From NCBI GenBank assembly GCA_040396955.1, contig JBBAWX010000012.1, forward strand, positions 1 to 64,000: a stretch of 64,000 bases of DNA, written 5' to 3'. The first letter of the stretch is position 1. Every line of letters starts with the position of its first letter. Shown piece after piece: positions 1 through 8,514 of the stretch. The notes beneath the pieces were generated by a model. That model saw nothing but the letters and a program-made list of their open reading frames with translations. It searched no databases and had not been told where the DNA came from. The stretch comes from UBA965 sp040396955. GTDB taxonomy: Bacteria > Chloroflexota > Chloroflexia > Chloroflexales > Roseiflexaceae. The position numbers and the translations under genes were made by a program.

Positions 1-59
1 CCAACACACCAAATCAAAAATATGGCACGCCAGAGTTGTCGCCACTGTCGTTCGTACAT
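1..59 (-). CDS. 5' end of a membrane or secreted protein, cut by the window edge
   Basis: On the minus strand an ATG at 59-57 opens a reading frame that runs off the left edge. The visible 19 codons read MYERQWRQLWRAIFLIWCV, a basic and aromatic start followed by a hydrophobic stretch, as in a signal anchor or signal peptide. An AGGA ribosome-binding site lies about five bases before the ATG. It starts 28 nt after the stop of the Ig-like repeat protein and is probably co-transcribed with it. Function cannot be assigned from this fragment. Confidence 0.42.
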   Translation of the reverse strand, partial: MYERQWRQLWRAIFLIWCV

Positions 60-86
60 GTTCATCCTGTTCTTTCGTACCACTGG

Positions 87-1868
87 TCAATTGACCACTT
101 GAATGGTCATATCCAAATTGAGTGCCTGATATGTTGCATCACCACGATTGCTTGCATTTAGTATACACGCACCAGTACTTACTCCTTGCGCTTTAAAAAG
201 TGGGGGAGTATTTTGCTTGATGACTTTACAGGTCTTAGACTTCGTCTTCCACGTAACTGCAACCCCTTCGGTACTCTGGGTTGGTAAATTCAGCACTTGA
301 CCCACCGTGATATCCGCAACCGTTGCCATTGTTTGTATGTCTTTGGAGAGAATGTCAGTGGTATATACATCCGACACAAACGCATGATGCGACACACTTG
401 CACTCGTTCTTCCTTGGTATAGACATGTCCCTACCGTCTTGCCCTCAAGGTACGTGGCTGTGCCGACTTTTTTGAGGCCACAAATCTTCGTACTCTCCTT
501 TGCGATTTGCCACGTAATGCTTGCGAGTGCATCGGTCTGGCTCGGGATTTCGACTTGGTTGGTGCCCACAATATCATCGGGAAATGTATTCGTGATGGCG
601 TGAGAGAGTTTGGCAAGTCCGTTGAAGGTGTAGCTCTGACTAAATGCCTTGAGGCGGCTCTTGCTTGGCGCACTTGCAGTCAACGAACATGCGCCAGCTC
701 CCACGACCGTGACAACGCCCTTGGCCACCGTGCAGTTGGCGTTTGCACTACTCCAGCTCAACGTTTGTTTTTGGTCGGTTTTACTCGGCAACTTGAGCGT
801 TTGCCCGACATACATGTCACTGCTCCCGAGTGTGGTGGCCAGCGATTGGGCCTTCATGGTGTAGAGCTGTAGTTGTTTTGTACTCGCCTTTGTGCCCAAA
901 ATTCCAGCCAACACGCTCGCCCCGCCGGATGCATTCTGTACGGTGACTTCTACGGCGTCTGGGTAAATGGTGGCCGTCGTATCAAGCTCGACCCCTGCGA
1001 GCTCGGCCACAAAATCATCGCTTTCCACAGGATCGTCTTCTTCGGCGGGGATATCATAATCGGCTCCCCATTTGCACGCACTGGACTGCAAGTAGTCGTG
1101 TGGGAAGCGCCCCTGGAAATCAATGGCGTCGAACATGTCTTCGCTCAGCCCCAACGTGATTTGCCCGGTGGTCTGTTGCACCGTTGGCTCTTCACTCCCA
1201 CCAAGCCCGCCCGCATTGCTCATCATCGATTTGCCATCGAGAATCACACTTTGGCGGTCTGCCTCCGTCGCCCCCTTCAACAGGGCCACGCACCCAGCAG
1301 ACATGTAATCGAGTAATCCCACATCTGTGAAATAATTGAACGACCAAACCTGAATCTCACCCCCCATCAGGGCATCGTAGAAACGATGTGATTGTGCAAT
1401 CATCGTGAAGGTCTTGGCCGAAGTGCGTGCGGTAAAGTCACCGACCTGGCTGATGACGAGCAATGGTGGAAAGTAATCGGTCATAGTTGGTGCGCGCATC
1501 GTCACTGATATGTACTGAGTTGACGTAATATTTGTAGTCATCAACCGCATACTTCCCATGGGGTTAATAATATCGTCTTCGGTGAATGAAACCATAATGG
1601 ATGGTTCGGGCGTCAATGATGTCCAGCTTGCTGGTTTCCACATATTTTTGATGGGATAACTGTGATATACATACGATTCTTGCACAGTAAACCCATCCCC
1701 ACTCGGTTGCACCAACGAGATTCCTTCAATGCACACGGCTGGGTGGCCCGCCTCCGCACAGTCGAGTGGAAATTCTGCGATACGTGGCTGTGCTATGGCA
1801 TGTGGCACGGTAAGCACGGTAAACCATATGACCATCACGCACATGAGCTGCATTAATTTACGGCGCAT
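87..1868 (-). CDS. Secreted protein with three C-terminal Ig-like repeats
   Basis: 593 aa with a classical signal peptide: basic MRRK start, hydrophobic core, cleavage near AIAQ (about residue 27). The middle (about 30-330) has no family I recognise. Residues 332-593 hold three repeats of about 85 aa, each with a V-G-Q/N-x-L-x-L/I-P-S-like strand, a W-containing strand and two cysteines about 20-25 residues apart (CTV...GACSL, CGL...GTCLY, CKV...GACIL). This suggests bacterial Ig-like domains with a conserved disulfide. Such domains usually mediate surface adhesion or protein contacts. I chose the ATG at 1868 rather than an upstream in-frame start because it begins the signal peptide. The stop lies inside a 14-bp palindrome at 84-97. 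The likely role is extracellular; specific function unknown. Confidence 0.72.
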   Translation of the reverse strand: MRRKLMQLMCVMVIWFTVLTVPHAIAQPRIAEFPLDCAEAGHPAVCIEGISLVQPSGDGFTVQESYVYHSYPIKNMWKPASWTSLTPEPSIMVSFTEDDIINPMGSMRLMTTNITSTQYISVTMRAPTMTDYFPPLLVISQVGDFTARTSAKTFTMIAQSHRFYDALMGGEIQVWSFNYFTDVGLLDYMSAGCVALLKGATEADRQSVILDGKSMMSNAGGLGGSEEPTVQQTTGQITLGLSEDMFDAIDFQGRFPHDYLQSSACKWGADYDIPAEEDDPVESDDFVAELAGVELDTTATIYPDAVEVTVQNASGGASVLAGILGTKASTKQLQLYTMKAQSLATTLGSSDMYVGQTLKLPSKTDQKQTLSWSSANANCTVAKGVVTVVGAGACSLTASAPSKSRLKAFSQSYTFNGLAKLSHAITNTFPDDIVGTNQVEIPSQTDALASITWQIAKESTKICGLKKVGTATYLEGKTVGTCLYQGRTSASVSHHAFVSDVYTTDILSKDIQTMATVADITVGQVLNLPTQSTEGVAVTWKTKSKTCKVIKQNTPPLFKAQGVSTGACILNASNRGDATYQALNLDMTIQVVN

Positions 1869-1985
1869 ACTATTTCTCTGTGTTTGATGAAAGTAAATGT
1901 ATGTATACAATATCAGGTTGTAAAAACTTTGTCTAGTCATTCATACATAAAGAAGTGGCTACCAGAGATTGTATCTCACCTCCAT

Positions 1986-2014
1986 TTGGTCGCTCCCCGT
2001 GCACATGCTACACT
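1986..2014 (+). promoter_or_regulatory. Predicted promoter for the ABC permease/binding-protein pair
   Basis: A TTGGTC box at 1986-1991 is separated by 17 bp from an extended -10 (TGCTACACT, hexamer 2009-2014). Transcription would start near 2021, about 28 nt before the permease ATG. I saw no TPP riboswitch (THI box) in the leader, although the family often has one. Predicted by eye only. Confidence 0.4.
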
Positions 2015-2048
2015 GCACATTGGAGTCATACAGCGAAGGACCTCTGTG

Positions 2049-2801
2049 ATGTCGCATCACCCAACGCGCATGAGTAGTCTGGCCATCATCATGGTGCTTT
2101 TTGTCTGGGAGATCGGGGTCGCAATCGCCGAACTCCCCGCCTATCTGCTCCCGGCCCCGAGTGTGATTGGGCGTCGTCTATGGCAAGAGCTTGCAACGCC
2201 CATGTTTCAGTCACATGTCGGCGCCACACTCGCAGTGGTAATCACGGGTCTCTTGCTGGCAGTGAGCAGTGGGACGCTGATTGCCTGGCTACTCTATCGC
2301 TACAGAATGCTCTATATGACTATGAATGGGCTCTTCACCCTCACACAGGCCATCCCCATCTTGGCCATTGCCCCACTGGTCTATGTGTGGATTCCCAACC
2401 CCTTTTGGGCTCGTTGCTTCGTGGCCTGGCTCATCACCGTCTTTCCCATTTATGCGGCCACTTATACCGGTCTGCAACGGATTCCCCGGGAGCTCCACGA
2501 GGTAGCTGCGTTGGCAGGTGCTACGCGCTGGCAGGCGCTCCTTACCTACGAAGCTCCACTAGCGTTGCCTGTCGTGCTCAGCGGTATGCGTGTGAGTATG
2601 GCTCTTGCCACCACCGGTGCCGTGGTGGGTGAATTTCTCGGTGGGCGGGATGGTATGGGCGCACTCATCAATATTGCACGTGGATTGTTTGACACGCCGT
2701 TACTTTTTGTGGCCATTGTCGTATTAGCGAGCATCACCATGCTACTCACCACGCTCTTTGTGTCACTCGAACGAATGGTGCTCGCTCGCTACGGTGACTA
2801 A
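2049..2801 (+). CDS. ABC transporter permease (SsuC/ThiX-like)
   Basis: 250 aa, about six membrane segments. The ABC permease EAA loop is visible at about 151-180 (EVAALAGATRWQALLTYEAP), which docks the ATPase. Length and sequence style match the nitrate/sulfonate/taurine and hydroxymethylpyrimidine permease family. The ATG at 2049 was preferred because GAAGGA sits eight bases upstream; a longer frame from 1884 has no such site and would overlap the predicted promoter. The downstream binding lipoprotein (57 nt away) is NMT1/THI5-like, so the cargo is probably a thiamine pyrimidine precursor or another small aromatic compound. No ATPase of this system lies nearby, so it must be borrowed or encoded elsewhere. 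Confidence 0.85.
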   Translation: MSHHPTRMSSLAIIMVLFVWEIGVAIAELPAYLLPAPSVIGRRLWQELATPMFQSHVGATLAVVITGLLLAVSSGTLIAWLLYRYRMLYMTMNGLFTLTQAIPILAIAPLVYVWIPNPFWARCFVAWLITVFPIYAATYTGLQRIPRELHEVAALAGATRWQALLTYEAPLALPVVLSGMRVSMALATTGAVVGEFLGGRDGMGALINIARGLFDTPLLFVAIVVLASITMLLTTLFVSLERMVLARYGD

Positions 2802-2814
2802 GATGTTTCGTTGG

Positions 2815-2831
2815 TATAATCACTAAGTGAT
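2815..2831 (+). promoter_or_regulatory. Internal -10 box with overlapping inverted-repeat operator
   Basis: A consensus TATAAT (2815-2820) lies in the short gap before the binding-protein gene and runs into the perfect inverted repeat ATCACT-A-AGTGAT (2819-2831). The repeat would cover the transcription start, as a repressor site does. No good -35 is evident. This may give the binding protein its own regulated expression. Confidence 0.4.
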
Positions 2832-2858
2832 TCTCATTCAAATAGGAAGTATCTGTTC

Positions 2859-3836
2859 ATGCTGCGACGTTTTGTGCTGTGGATGATTGCCGGATTGGTC
2901 ATTGTTGCGTGTGGGAATGCGACGCCTACCTCTACGCCCACCGATATTGTGGTTGGCATGCCCTATATTCCCAATGTGCAGTTCGCGCATTTTTATGTGG
3001 CCGCACAAAAAGGGTATTTTGCCGAAGCCGGGCTCAATGTCACGTTCGACTACAACTTTGAAAATGACGTGGTGCAACGTATCGCAACCGCCAATCAGAT
3101 TCAGTTTGCTTTGGCAAGTGCGGATTCGATTCTGCTCGCTCGTGCTCAGGGCATGCCTGTTCGTGCGGTGATGGCGACATCCCAAGAGTTCCCGGTCGCC
3201 TTTATCAGCAAACAAGCCACTCCACTCCAGAGTCCAGCCGATCTCGTCGGGGCCTCTGTGGGTATCCCTGGGCGTTTTGGCGCCAGCTACATCGGCTTGC
3301 AGGCACTCCTCTATGCGGGTGGCTTGCAAGAATCTGATGTTGACATCCAAGAAGTCGGCTTTGCACAGGTGGCCGCACTCCGTGAGGACCGTGTGGCGGT
3401 GGTAAGCGGGTATGCCAATAACGAACCGATTCAACTCGCTGCACAAGGGGTACCCGTCAATGTGCTCCGTGTCGCAGACGTGTACCCGATGGCATCCGAT
3501 CATCTCATCGTGAATGAATCGCTTATCGCCGATCATCCAGAACGCGTCGCTGCGTTTGTCACTGCGCTCCAGAAGGGGATGAACGACGTCATCGCTGACC
3601 CCAAGGCGGCTCACGACATCGCCCTGACCTACATCCCAGAGGCCAAGCAAGGGGATACTGCCATTACCGTGCAGGTGCTCGAGGCCACGACCGCCATGTG
3701 GCAAGCAAACACCGACGTGGTGGGCCGCATCCAGCCAGCAGCCTGGCAAAAGAGTGCCGAGTTATTGCAGAACATTGGCGTACTGACACCACCCGTCGAT
3801 CTGAGTGCTGCCTACGACCTCACCTTTATCAAATGA
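2859..3836 (+). CDS. ABC substrate-binding lipoprotein, NMT1/THI5-like
   Basis: 325 aa. Signal peptide with lipobox VIVAC (Cys18), then a short Thr/Pro linker, so it is a lipoprotein on the outer face of the cytoplasmic membrane. The mature start (VVGMPYIPNVQFAHFYVA) and the segment AAQKGYFAEAGLNV are typical of the NMT1/THI5/SsuA periplasmic-binding superfamily. It would deliver a pyrimidine precursor or a related compound to the permease just upstream. AGGAAG lies about nine bases before the ATG. Exact substrate is inferred from family only; aliphatic sulfonates or nitrate-type ligands are alternatives. Confidence 0.85.
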   Translation: MLRRFVLWMIAGLVIVACGNATPTSTPTDIVVGMPYIPNVQFAHFYVAAQKGYFAEAGLNVTFDYNFENDVVQRIATANQIQFALASADSILLARAQGMPVRAVMATSQEFPVAFISKQATPLQSPADLVGASVGIPGRFGASYIGLQALLYAGGLQESDVDIQEVGFAQVAALREDRVAVVSGYANNEPIQLAAQGVPVNVLRVADVYPMASDHLIVNESLIADHPERVAAFVTALQKGMNDVIADPKAAHDIALTYIPEAKQGDTAITVQVLEATTAMWQANTDVVGRIQPAAWQKSAELLQNIGVLTPPVDLSAAYDLTFIK

Positions 3837-3852
3837 TCGGGGATTGTACGCA

Positions 3853-4491
3853 ATGACGGTCGCCTTTTTGTTTGATCTCGACAATACCTTGTATCCGGCC
3901 GATTCCGGCATCACCGAGGCACTTGAGCAGCGCATGAATGCCTATGTGGCCACCGTGACCGGGCTCGACAATCCTGCTGCCGCCACGTTGCGGCAGCAGT
4001 ACTTTCACACCTACGGCACCACGTTGCGTGGTCTACAAATCCACCATCACGTCGATAGCGAAGCGTACCTCGAGACGGTACATCAACTTCCCATTGCAGA
4101 CTGTATTCGACCCAATCCAGCCCTTGTGGATCGCTTGACACGCCTCCGTGCCCCCTTCGCCATATTCACAAATTCACCGCATGAACATGCGGTGCGTGTA
4201 TTGCATCAGATTGGCTTCAATGAAATCTTTTTCCCCATCATTGACATTCGTATGATGCAATTTCAACCAAAACCACATCCAACCGCCTATCAAATTGCGT
4301 TAGATGTAATAGCGCAACCTGCTTCGTCCGTGTATCTGTTTGAAGACACCCTGCACAACCTTGCATATGCGCATGCTATCGGGATGCGGACCGTCTACAT
4401 AGGCGCTTCGTCCCCGTCATCGTTGCCGACCTACGTGGATGCATCCTTTACGACGGCAGTCGATGCACTTGATGCACTGATGACGTTTTGA
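3853..4491 (+). CDS. HAD-family pyrimidine 5'-nucleotidase-like phosphatase
   Basis: 212 aa. HAD motif I is DLDNT (Asp8, Asp10). Motif II is the Ser/Asn in TNSPHEH, motif III the Lys in KPHP, and motif IV is FEDT. The DLDNTLYP start and the order of motifs match the SDT1/PHM8-type pyrimidine 5'-nucleotidase branch, cytosolic phosphatases acting on UMP/CMP or similar phosphomonoesters. The ATG at 3853 was chosen because motif I starts at residue 8; the longer frame from 3805 would overlap the previous gene. Only 16 nt separate it from the binding-protein gene, so the two are likely co-transcribed. Substrate unproven. Confidence 0.82.
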   Translation: MTVAFLFDLDNTLYPADSGITEALEQRMNAYVATVTGLDNPAAATLRQQYFHTYGTTLRGLQIHHHVDSEAYLETVHQLPIADCIRPNPALVDRLTRLRAPFAIFTNSPHEHAVRVLHQIGFNEIFFPIIDIRMMQFQPKPHPTAYQIALDVIAQPASSVYLFEDTLHNLAYAHAIGMRTVYIGASSPSSLPTYVDASFTTAVDALDALMTF

Positions 4492-4508
4492 GATCTGGAG
4501 GCCAAAGT

Positions 4509-5504
4509 ATGCTCCCTGAGGTTGCGACAACCCGTCCGCGTCGCACCCAGCGGCGTACTCATGACATTAAATTGTCACTCTACGACATGACGCTGCCAAC
4601 CCGGCGTGCAATTCGTAAACTCTATCGCCATTTGATTGAATTGACCTACCTGCTCCGCCCATGGCTCGATACCCCGGATTACCCCACCGTGGTTGCCGAA
4701 ACGCGCCTCCGGACGTTTGTTCGTACGGCGAAGTGGCCACGCATCATTGAGACCCTACTCCACCTCGCTCCGATGACACCACGCAATCATGATCGCGTGC
4801 TCCGCGTCATTCACGACATTCGTGGCGGGGCACTCACCTCGCTGACGCTGTATCTCCAAATGGCAGAGCGCGGAGATTTGCTGGCCCGTGATATTCCACA
4901 AATGGTGCTCCTTGCCAACGATCACGCCAAAATTCTCCGCTCCATGATCGTGGACCTTGATCGCATCCGCTATACCCTCGACGAACTCTTTGTGCCGCAA
5001 CCGATCGACGTCATCCCTGCGACGTGGCATGCCAAACACTACCGGATCCCGTCTGGGCATACCGCATGGGTGACCGTCGAGTGCCCGCTACAGGGATACA
5101 TTGCAGAATCCGTGATTGAGCTCGCGGCACTCGAGCGCGTCCTCTATAATTTGGTCAATAATGCGGTACGTCACTGCGCACAACCACACGTGGGTATCCG
5201 CATTACCCCCTCGTCCGTGTTTGCCGATATGCTGGATATCGAAGTGTGGAACACCATCGATGACGCCCAATATCAGCGTTTACGTGCGTTGTGTCCAGAT
5301 GCACACTGGGACCGATTAATCCGCGAATCCCTGAGTACCACGGGAAGTGGCCTCGGCCTCGGCATCTGTGCCGACATTGTGGCTCATGTGTGCGGCATGG
5401 ATGATGTGGCCCACGTCCTGGCCACTGACTCTTTTCGCGTCAGTGTTACCCCTGAAAGTTTTCACGTGCACTGCGTGTGGCCACTGGTTGATCTCGTGAT
5501 GTAA
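4509..5504 (+). CDS. Soluble histidine-kinase-like ATPase without sensor domain
   Basis: 331 aa. An H-box-like motif IHDIRGG (His102) is followed by an N box (LYNLVNNAVRH, Asn near 214-218) and a G box (TGSGLGLG, 278-285), the ATP-binding elements of the HATPase_c fold. No membrane segment, PAS, GAF or receiver domain is visible; the first 90 residues are basic and unassigned. No response regulator is adjacent. It could be a cytosolic orphan histidine kinase or an anti-sigma-type ATPase; the H-box favours the former. CTGGAGG lies eight bases before the ATG at 4509. The last 59 nt overlap the oppositely oriented YyaL-type gene. Confidence 0.72.
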   Translation: MLPEVATTRPRRTQRRTHDIKLSLYDMTLPTRRAIRKLYRHLIELTYLLRPWLDTPDYPTVVAETRLRTFVRTAKWPRIIETLLHLAPMTPRNHDRVLRVIHDIRGGALTSLTLYLQMAERGDLLARDIPQMVLLANDHAKILRSMIVDLDRIRYTLDELFVPQPIDVIPATWHAKHYRIPSGHTAWVTVECPLQGYIAESVIELAALERVLYNLVNNAVRHCAQPHVGIRITPSSVFADMLDIEVWNTIDDAQYQRLRALCPDAHWDRLIRESLSTTGSGLGLGICADIVAHVCGMDDVAHVLATDSFRVSVTPESFHVHCVWPLVDLVM

Positions 5505-7503
5505 TGGGTGCGAGACAGGTGCCGTCAGTGCAGTAATAGATCGTTTCTGCGTGCTGAATGGCCGTTTTGTTTTGACATAATATATTGTCTGGATATACAT
5601 CTGCCTGCAAAAATACCGCCTGCAAAGGTGCTTGTTGCCACATCCACTGCCAAAGTTCCCCAATTGGACCAGCTCCGACTACCTCACACGACGGGGTGAA
5701 AATGCGTTCGTAGACCCCCCAGATTTTGCCGAACCCTTGTGGCCACCGTTGCACGAGTTCCCCGTATGAGCCAATGACTTGTTCTGCAAGGGTGAGAAAG
5801 TACGGTTCTTGCGAGAAATCGGCGTAGGCACACAAAAGCTCGAGCGCTGTTGCTGTGCCGCTCGGTGTCGCGTTATCGCTCCGTTCGACAGGGCGCACAA
5901 TTAATGCGTCGTGTGCCTCGCTCGTATCATAGAAGCGCTGTGTTTGGTTGTCATAAAACAGTCGTATCAACGCCTGCAACAATGTAAATCCCCAGTCTGT
6001 CCAGCGACGCTGACCAGTCAACATGCCAACCGTCAGTGCTGCTTCGGCCATATTGGCATAATCTTCCAAAAATCCAGGCACATCGCTACGTTCGCCGTTG
6101 CGCCAGATACGGTAGAGCACACCATCCACAAAGAGGGTGCTCTGAATGCCAACCAGCGCGTCGCTTGCGATCTGCAACCAGTCTGGTCGCGCAAAGGCCC
6201 GCCCTGCCCATGCCAAGCCGGTAATCGCCAAGCCGTTCCAACTTGCAATAATCTTGTCGTCACAATGTGGCCGATTGCGCTGACTGCGCACGACCGCAAA
6301 ATGGGCGCGCGTTGTCGCTACCACCGCGAGCATTTCGGCGTGATCGAGTTGGTGCTGGGTGGCAAATTGCTGCGTATCAATGACCGCTTGGAGCACATAG
6401 TAGCCTTCAAAGTTGGCTGGTCCCGCAACCCGGAAAAACGCACGGAGCCACGGTGCTCGAGCGTCACAGATGGTACGCAAGTCGGCATCAGACCAGCGGT
6501 AGAAGGCCCCTTCGTGGCCGTCGCTATCGGCATCAAGTGCCGCAAAGAAGGCCCCATTGGCATGGCGCATTTCGCTGGTAAGCCATGCACAGGTCTCGGC
6601 AACGATGGCGACATAACGTGGCTGTGAGTCACAGAGGTGGGCTTCGCTGTAGGCACGTAACAGCAGTCCGTTATCGTAGAGCATTTTTTCGAAATGCGGA
6701 ATCTCCCAGTGGTCATCCACACTATAGCGATGAAAACCACCACCAACCTGGTCATAGATGCCGCCTGCAGCCATAGTGTTGAGGGTGGTCGTGACCATTT
6801 GCCGGATTTCCTCGGTGTGCGTGCGCTGGTAGGTGCGGAGCAGGCCACTCAGCATCATGGCCGGTGGAAACTTTGGAGCCCCACCAAATCCACCGTGGGT
6901 GTGGTCGTATTCAGCAATCAACGCATGTACTCCGGCTTGTAGGTAGGCCACCTGTGGCGGAGTCGCAGTGGGCACCTCCATCATCACGGTGAGTTCTTGT
7001 TGCATCTGCGCTCCTGCTTCCCGCAGGCCTGCCTCACGCTCCATCCATGCAGTGTGCACCGAACGGAGGACTCTTGAGAAGCCGGGCATGCGTCCACGCT
7101 CCTCAGGTGGAAAATAGGTGCCGCCAAAGAACGGTTCGCCGTCGGGCGTCAAAAACATGGTCATCGGCCACCCACCCTGGCCCGTCATGCGTTGCAATGC
7201 GGTCATATACAGATGGTCAAGATCGGGGCGTTCTTCACGGTCAACCTTGATACACACGAATGAAGCGTTCATAATAGAGGCAATGGTGGCATCAGAGAAT
7301 GACTCGCGTTCCATCACATGACACCAGTGACACGCCGAATATCCAACGCTCAAGAGGATGGGGCAGTTGCGTGTGCGTGCTTCGGCGAGACTCGCTGCGT
7401 TCCATTCCTGCCAGTCGACCGGGTTGTAGGCGTGTTGGAGCAGGTACGGACTTTTGGCGTGGATGAGGCGATTTGCAGCCCCGTGTGGTGTTGTCTGTTG
7501 CAT
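5446..7503 (-). CDS. Thioredoxin-domain protein of the YyaL/SPATA20 family (DUF255)
   Basis: 685 aa, the usual length of the family. The N-terminal NRLIHAKSPYLLQHAYNPVDW-type region is diagnostic, and the thioredoxin-like domain carries the motif GYSACHWCHVMERESF with the active CHWC at 58-61. The rest forms the (alpha/alpha)6 glycosidase-like barrel typical of these proteins. The C-terminus has the conserved two-Cys tail (YYCTDGTC). The biochemical role in bacteria is not firmly established; a redox or sugar-epimerase-like role has been suggested for the family. The start at 7503 is preferred (GGAG upstream); MECSH at 7521 is an alternative. Divergent from the acetyltransferase, whose ATG abuts this start. 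Its tail overlaps the convergent kinase-like gene by 59 nt. Confidence 0.9.
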   Translation of the reverse strand: MQQTTPHGAANRLIHAKSPYLLQHAYNPVDWQEWNAASLAEARTRNCPILLSVGYSACHWCHVMERESFSDATIASIMNASFVCIKVDREERPDLDHLYMTALQRMTGQGGWPMTMFLTPDGEPFFGGTYFPPEERGRMPGFSRVLRSVHTAWMEREAGLREAGAQMQQELTVMMEVPTATPPQVAYLQAGVHALIAEYDHTHGGFGGAPKFPPAMMLSGLLRTYQRTHTEEIRQMVTTTLNTMAAGGIYDQVGGGFHRYSVDDHWEIPHFEKMLYDNGLLLRAYSEAHLCDSQPRYVAIVAETCAWLTSEMRHANGAFFAALDADSDGHEGAFYRWSDADLRTICDARAPWLRAFFRVAGPANFEGYYVLQAVIDTQQFATQHQLDHAEMLAVVATTRAHFAVVRSQRNRPHCDDKIIASWNGLAITGLAWAGRAFARPDWLQIASDALVGIQSTLFVDGVLYRIWRNGERSDVPGFLEDYANMAEAALTVGMLTGQRRWTDWGFTLLQALIRLFYDNQTQRFYDTSEAHDALIVRPVERSDNATPSGTATALELLCAYADFSQEPYFLTLAEQVIGSYGELVQRWPQGFGKIWGVYERIFTPSCEVVGAGPIGELWQWMWQQAPLQAVFLQADVYPDNILCQNKTAIQHAETIYYCTDGTCLAPITSRDQPVATRSARENFQG

Positions 7504-7519
7504 AGTATGGGAGCACTCC

Positions 7520-8074
7520 ATGAATTCTTCATTGCCGGGCGCACAAAACTCCGTGTTTGTGACGGCCCGTATGCGCGCGCGGCCGCTCGTGCGCACCGAT
7601 GTCGGTGCCATCTACCGTCAATTCGCCGATCCTGAGATGTGCCGGTTTACGGGTGAGCCAGCTTGTACGCTCCAGGAGGCCGCAGGCATCGTGACGCACT
7701 ATCAGCAACGTACCCTGCGTTTTCAGCGCTTTGCCCTGATTTCCCACCGAGACGAGCAATTTGTGGGCACCTGTGGCCACCATTTTTTTGACCAAGATGC
7801 CTCCCAAGTCGAAATCGGCTACGACATCTGGCGCACCCATTGGCACCAAGGCTATGCCCGTGAAATGCTCCCGGCATTGCTTACCTACTGCGTACAAACG
7901 CTCCAGGTGCGCACCATCTATGCCTGCATTCACCATGAAAACGTGGCCTCACAGGCAGTAGTGCGCCGGGCCGGATTCGTGCTGAGCGCCCCGTTGCGTG
8001 CTGGTATCAGTGCAAATGAAGCCTGTTGGGCGCTTGCGGTTCATTCTACGAGCACATCAGGCAAGGTAATCTGA
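7520..8074 (+). CDS. GNAT acetyltransferase, RimJ/RimL-like
   Basis: 184 aa. The early R-x-R-P-L-x-R-T-D motif, the EIGYDIWRTHWHQGYAREM segment (acetyl-CoA pyrophosphate loop region) and the late NVASQAVVRRAGF motif are typical of RimJ/RimL-type GNATs, which acetylate protein N-termini, antibiotics or small amines. GGGAG sits six bases before the ATG. Divergent from the YyaL-type gene with essentially no spacer. The 3' end overlaps the convergent DUF192 gene by 34 nt. Substrate cannot be read from sequence. Confidence 0.85.
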   Translation: MNSSLPGAQNSVFVTARMRARPLVRTDVGAIYRQFADPEMCRFTGEPACTLQEAAGIVTHYQQRTLRFQRFALISHRDEQFVGTCGHHFFDQDASQVEIGYDIWRTHWHQGYAREMLPALLTYCVQTLQVRTIYACIHHENVASQAVVRRAGFVLSAPLRAGISANEACWALAVHSTSTSGKVI

Positions 8075-8514
8075 CATTGATCACCTACCTGCACACCGTA
8101 GCTGGCGAAATGGCCCTGCGGGACTTCGATGGCGAGTTGAATCGGCACCTGCGACGCATGGCTGGTTTCGTCGTAGGGCTGCATGGACACGATGTCCAAA
8201 ATGCGCTGCGAATCGTCAAAGAAGACCACATCGAGCGGAATGCGCGTCTCTTTCATCCAAAACGCAACCATCGTCGGCTGTGGCCAGACAAATGCCATGC
8301 CGTAACCATCCGGGATGCTGGTGACGTGCATCAGTCCACGGGCACGCATCTCTGGGGTGTGCATCACATCGAGCTGTAGCGGGATGCCACACCCGGTCAG
8401 CAGGCCACGCGCCGTCTGATTCTGCGATTGCCCCCCACAACTCGCAAGCATACCTGCTACGCAGATGATGATCAGTACGCGGATTGCCATGAGGCATCGC
8501 GGTTGCTGGTACAT
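8041..8514 (-). CDS. DUF192 lipoprotein
   Basis: 157 aa from the ATG at 8514. A short signal peptide ends in the lipobox MLASC (Cys26). The mature domain shows the DUF192 pattern: MRARGLMHVTSIPDGYGMAFVW, then FWMKETRIPLDVVFFD and a final VGDQC strand. DUF192 proteins are small extracytoplasmic beta-barrel proteins of unknown function. The start was decided by context. The upstream small lipoprotein stops at TAATG, so this ATG overlaps its stop codon by one base and translation is probably coupled. A start at 8490 (MAIRV) is possible. Confidence 0.82.
   Translation of the reverse strand: MYQQPRCLMAIRVLIIICVAGMLASCGGQSQNQTARGLLTGCGIPLQLDVMHTPEMRARGLMHVTSIPDGYGMAFVWPQPTMVAFWMKETRIPLDVVFFDDSQRILDIVSMQPYDETSHASQVPIQLAIEVPQGHFASYGVQVGDQCQITLPDVLVE

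Noticed and set aside
84..97. 14-bp perfect palindrome TGGTCAATTGACCA at the end of the Ig-like protein gene
   Set aside because: It overlaps the stop codon, lacks a loop and a T-tract, and has no promoter nearby, so I could not assign it a role beyond chance symmetry.
873..1316. Long open frames antisense to the Ig-like protein and similar frames opposite other genes
   Set aside because: They have no family features, ribosome-binding sites or domain patterns, and lie opposite well-supported genes.
1884..2048. Upstream extension of the ABC permease reading frame
   Set aside because: The extra 55 residues are not like a permease N-terminus, and the ATG at 2049 has a proper ribosome-binding site.
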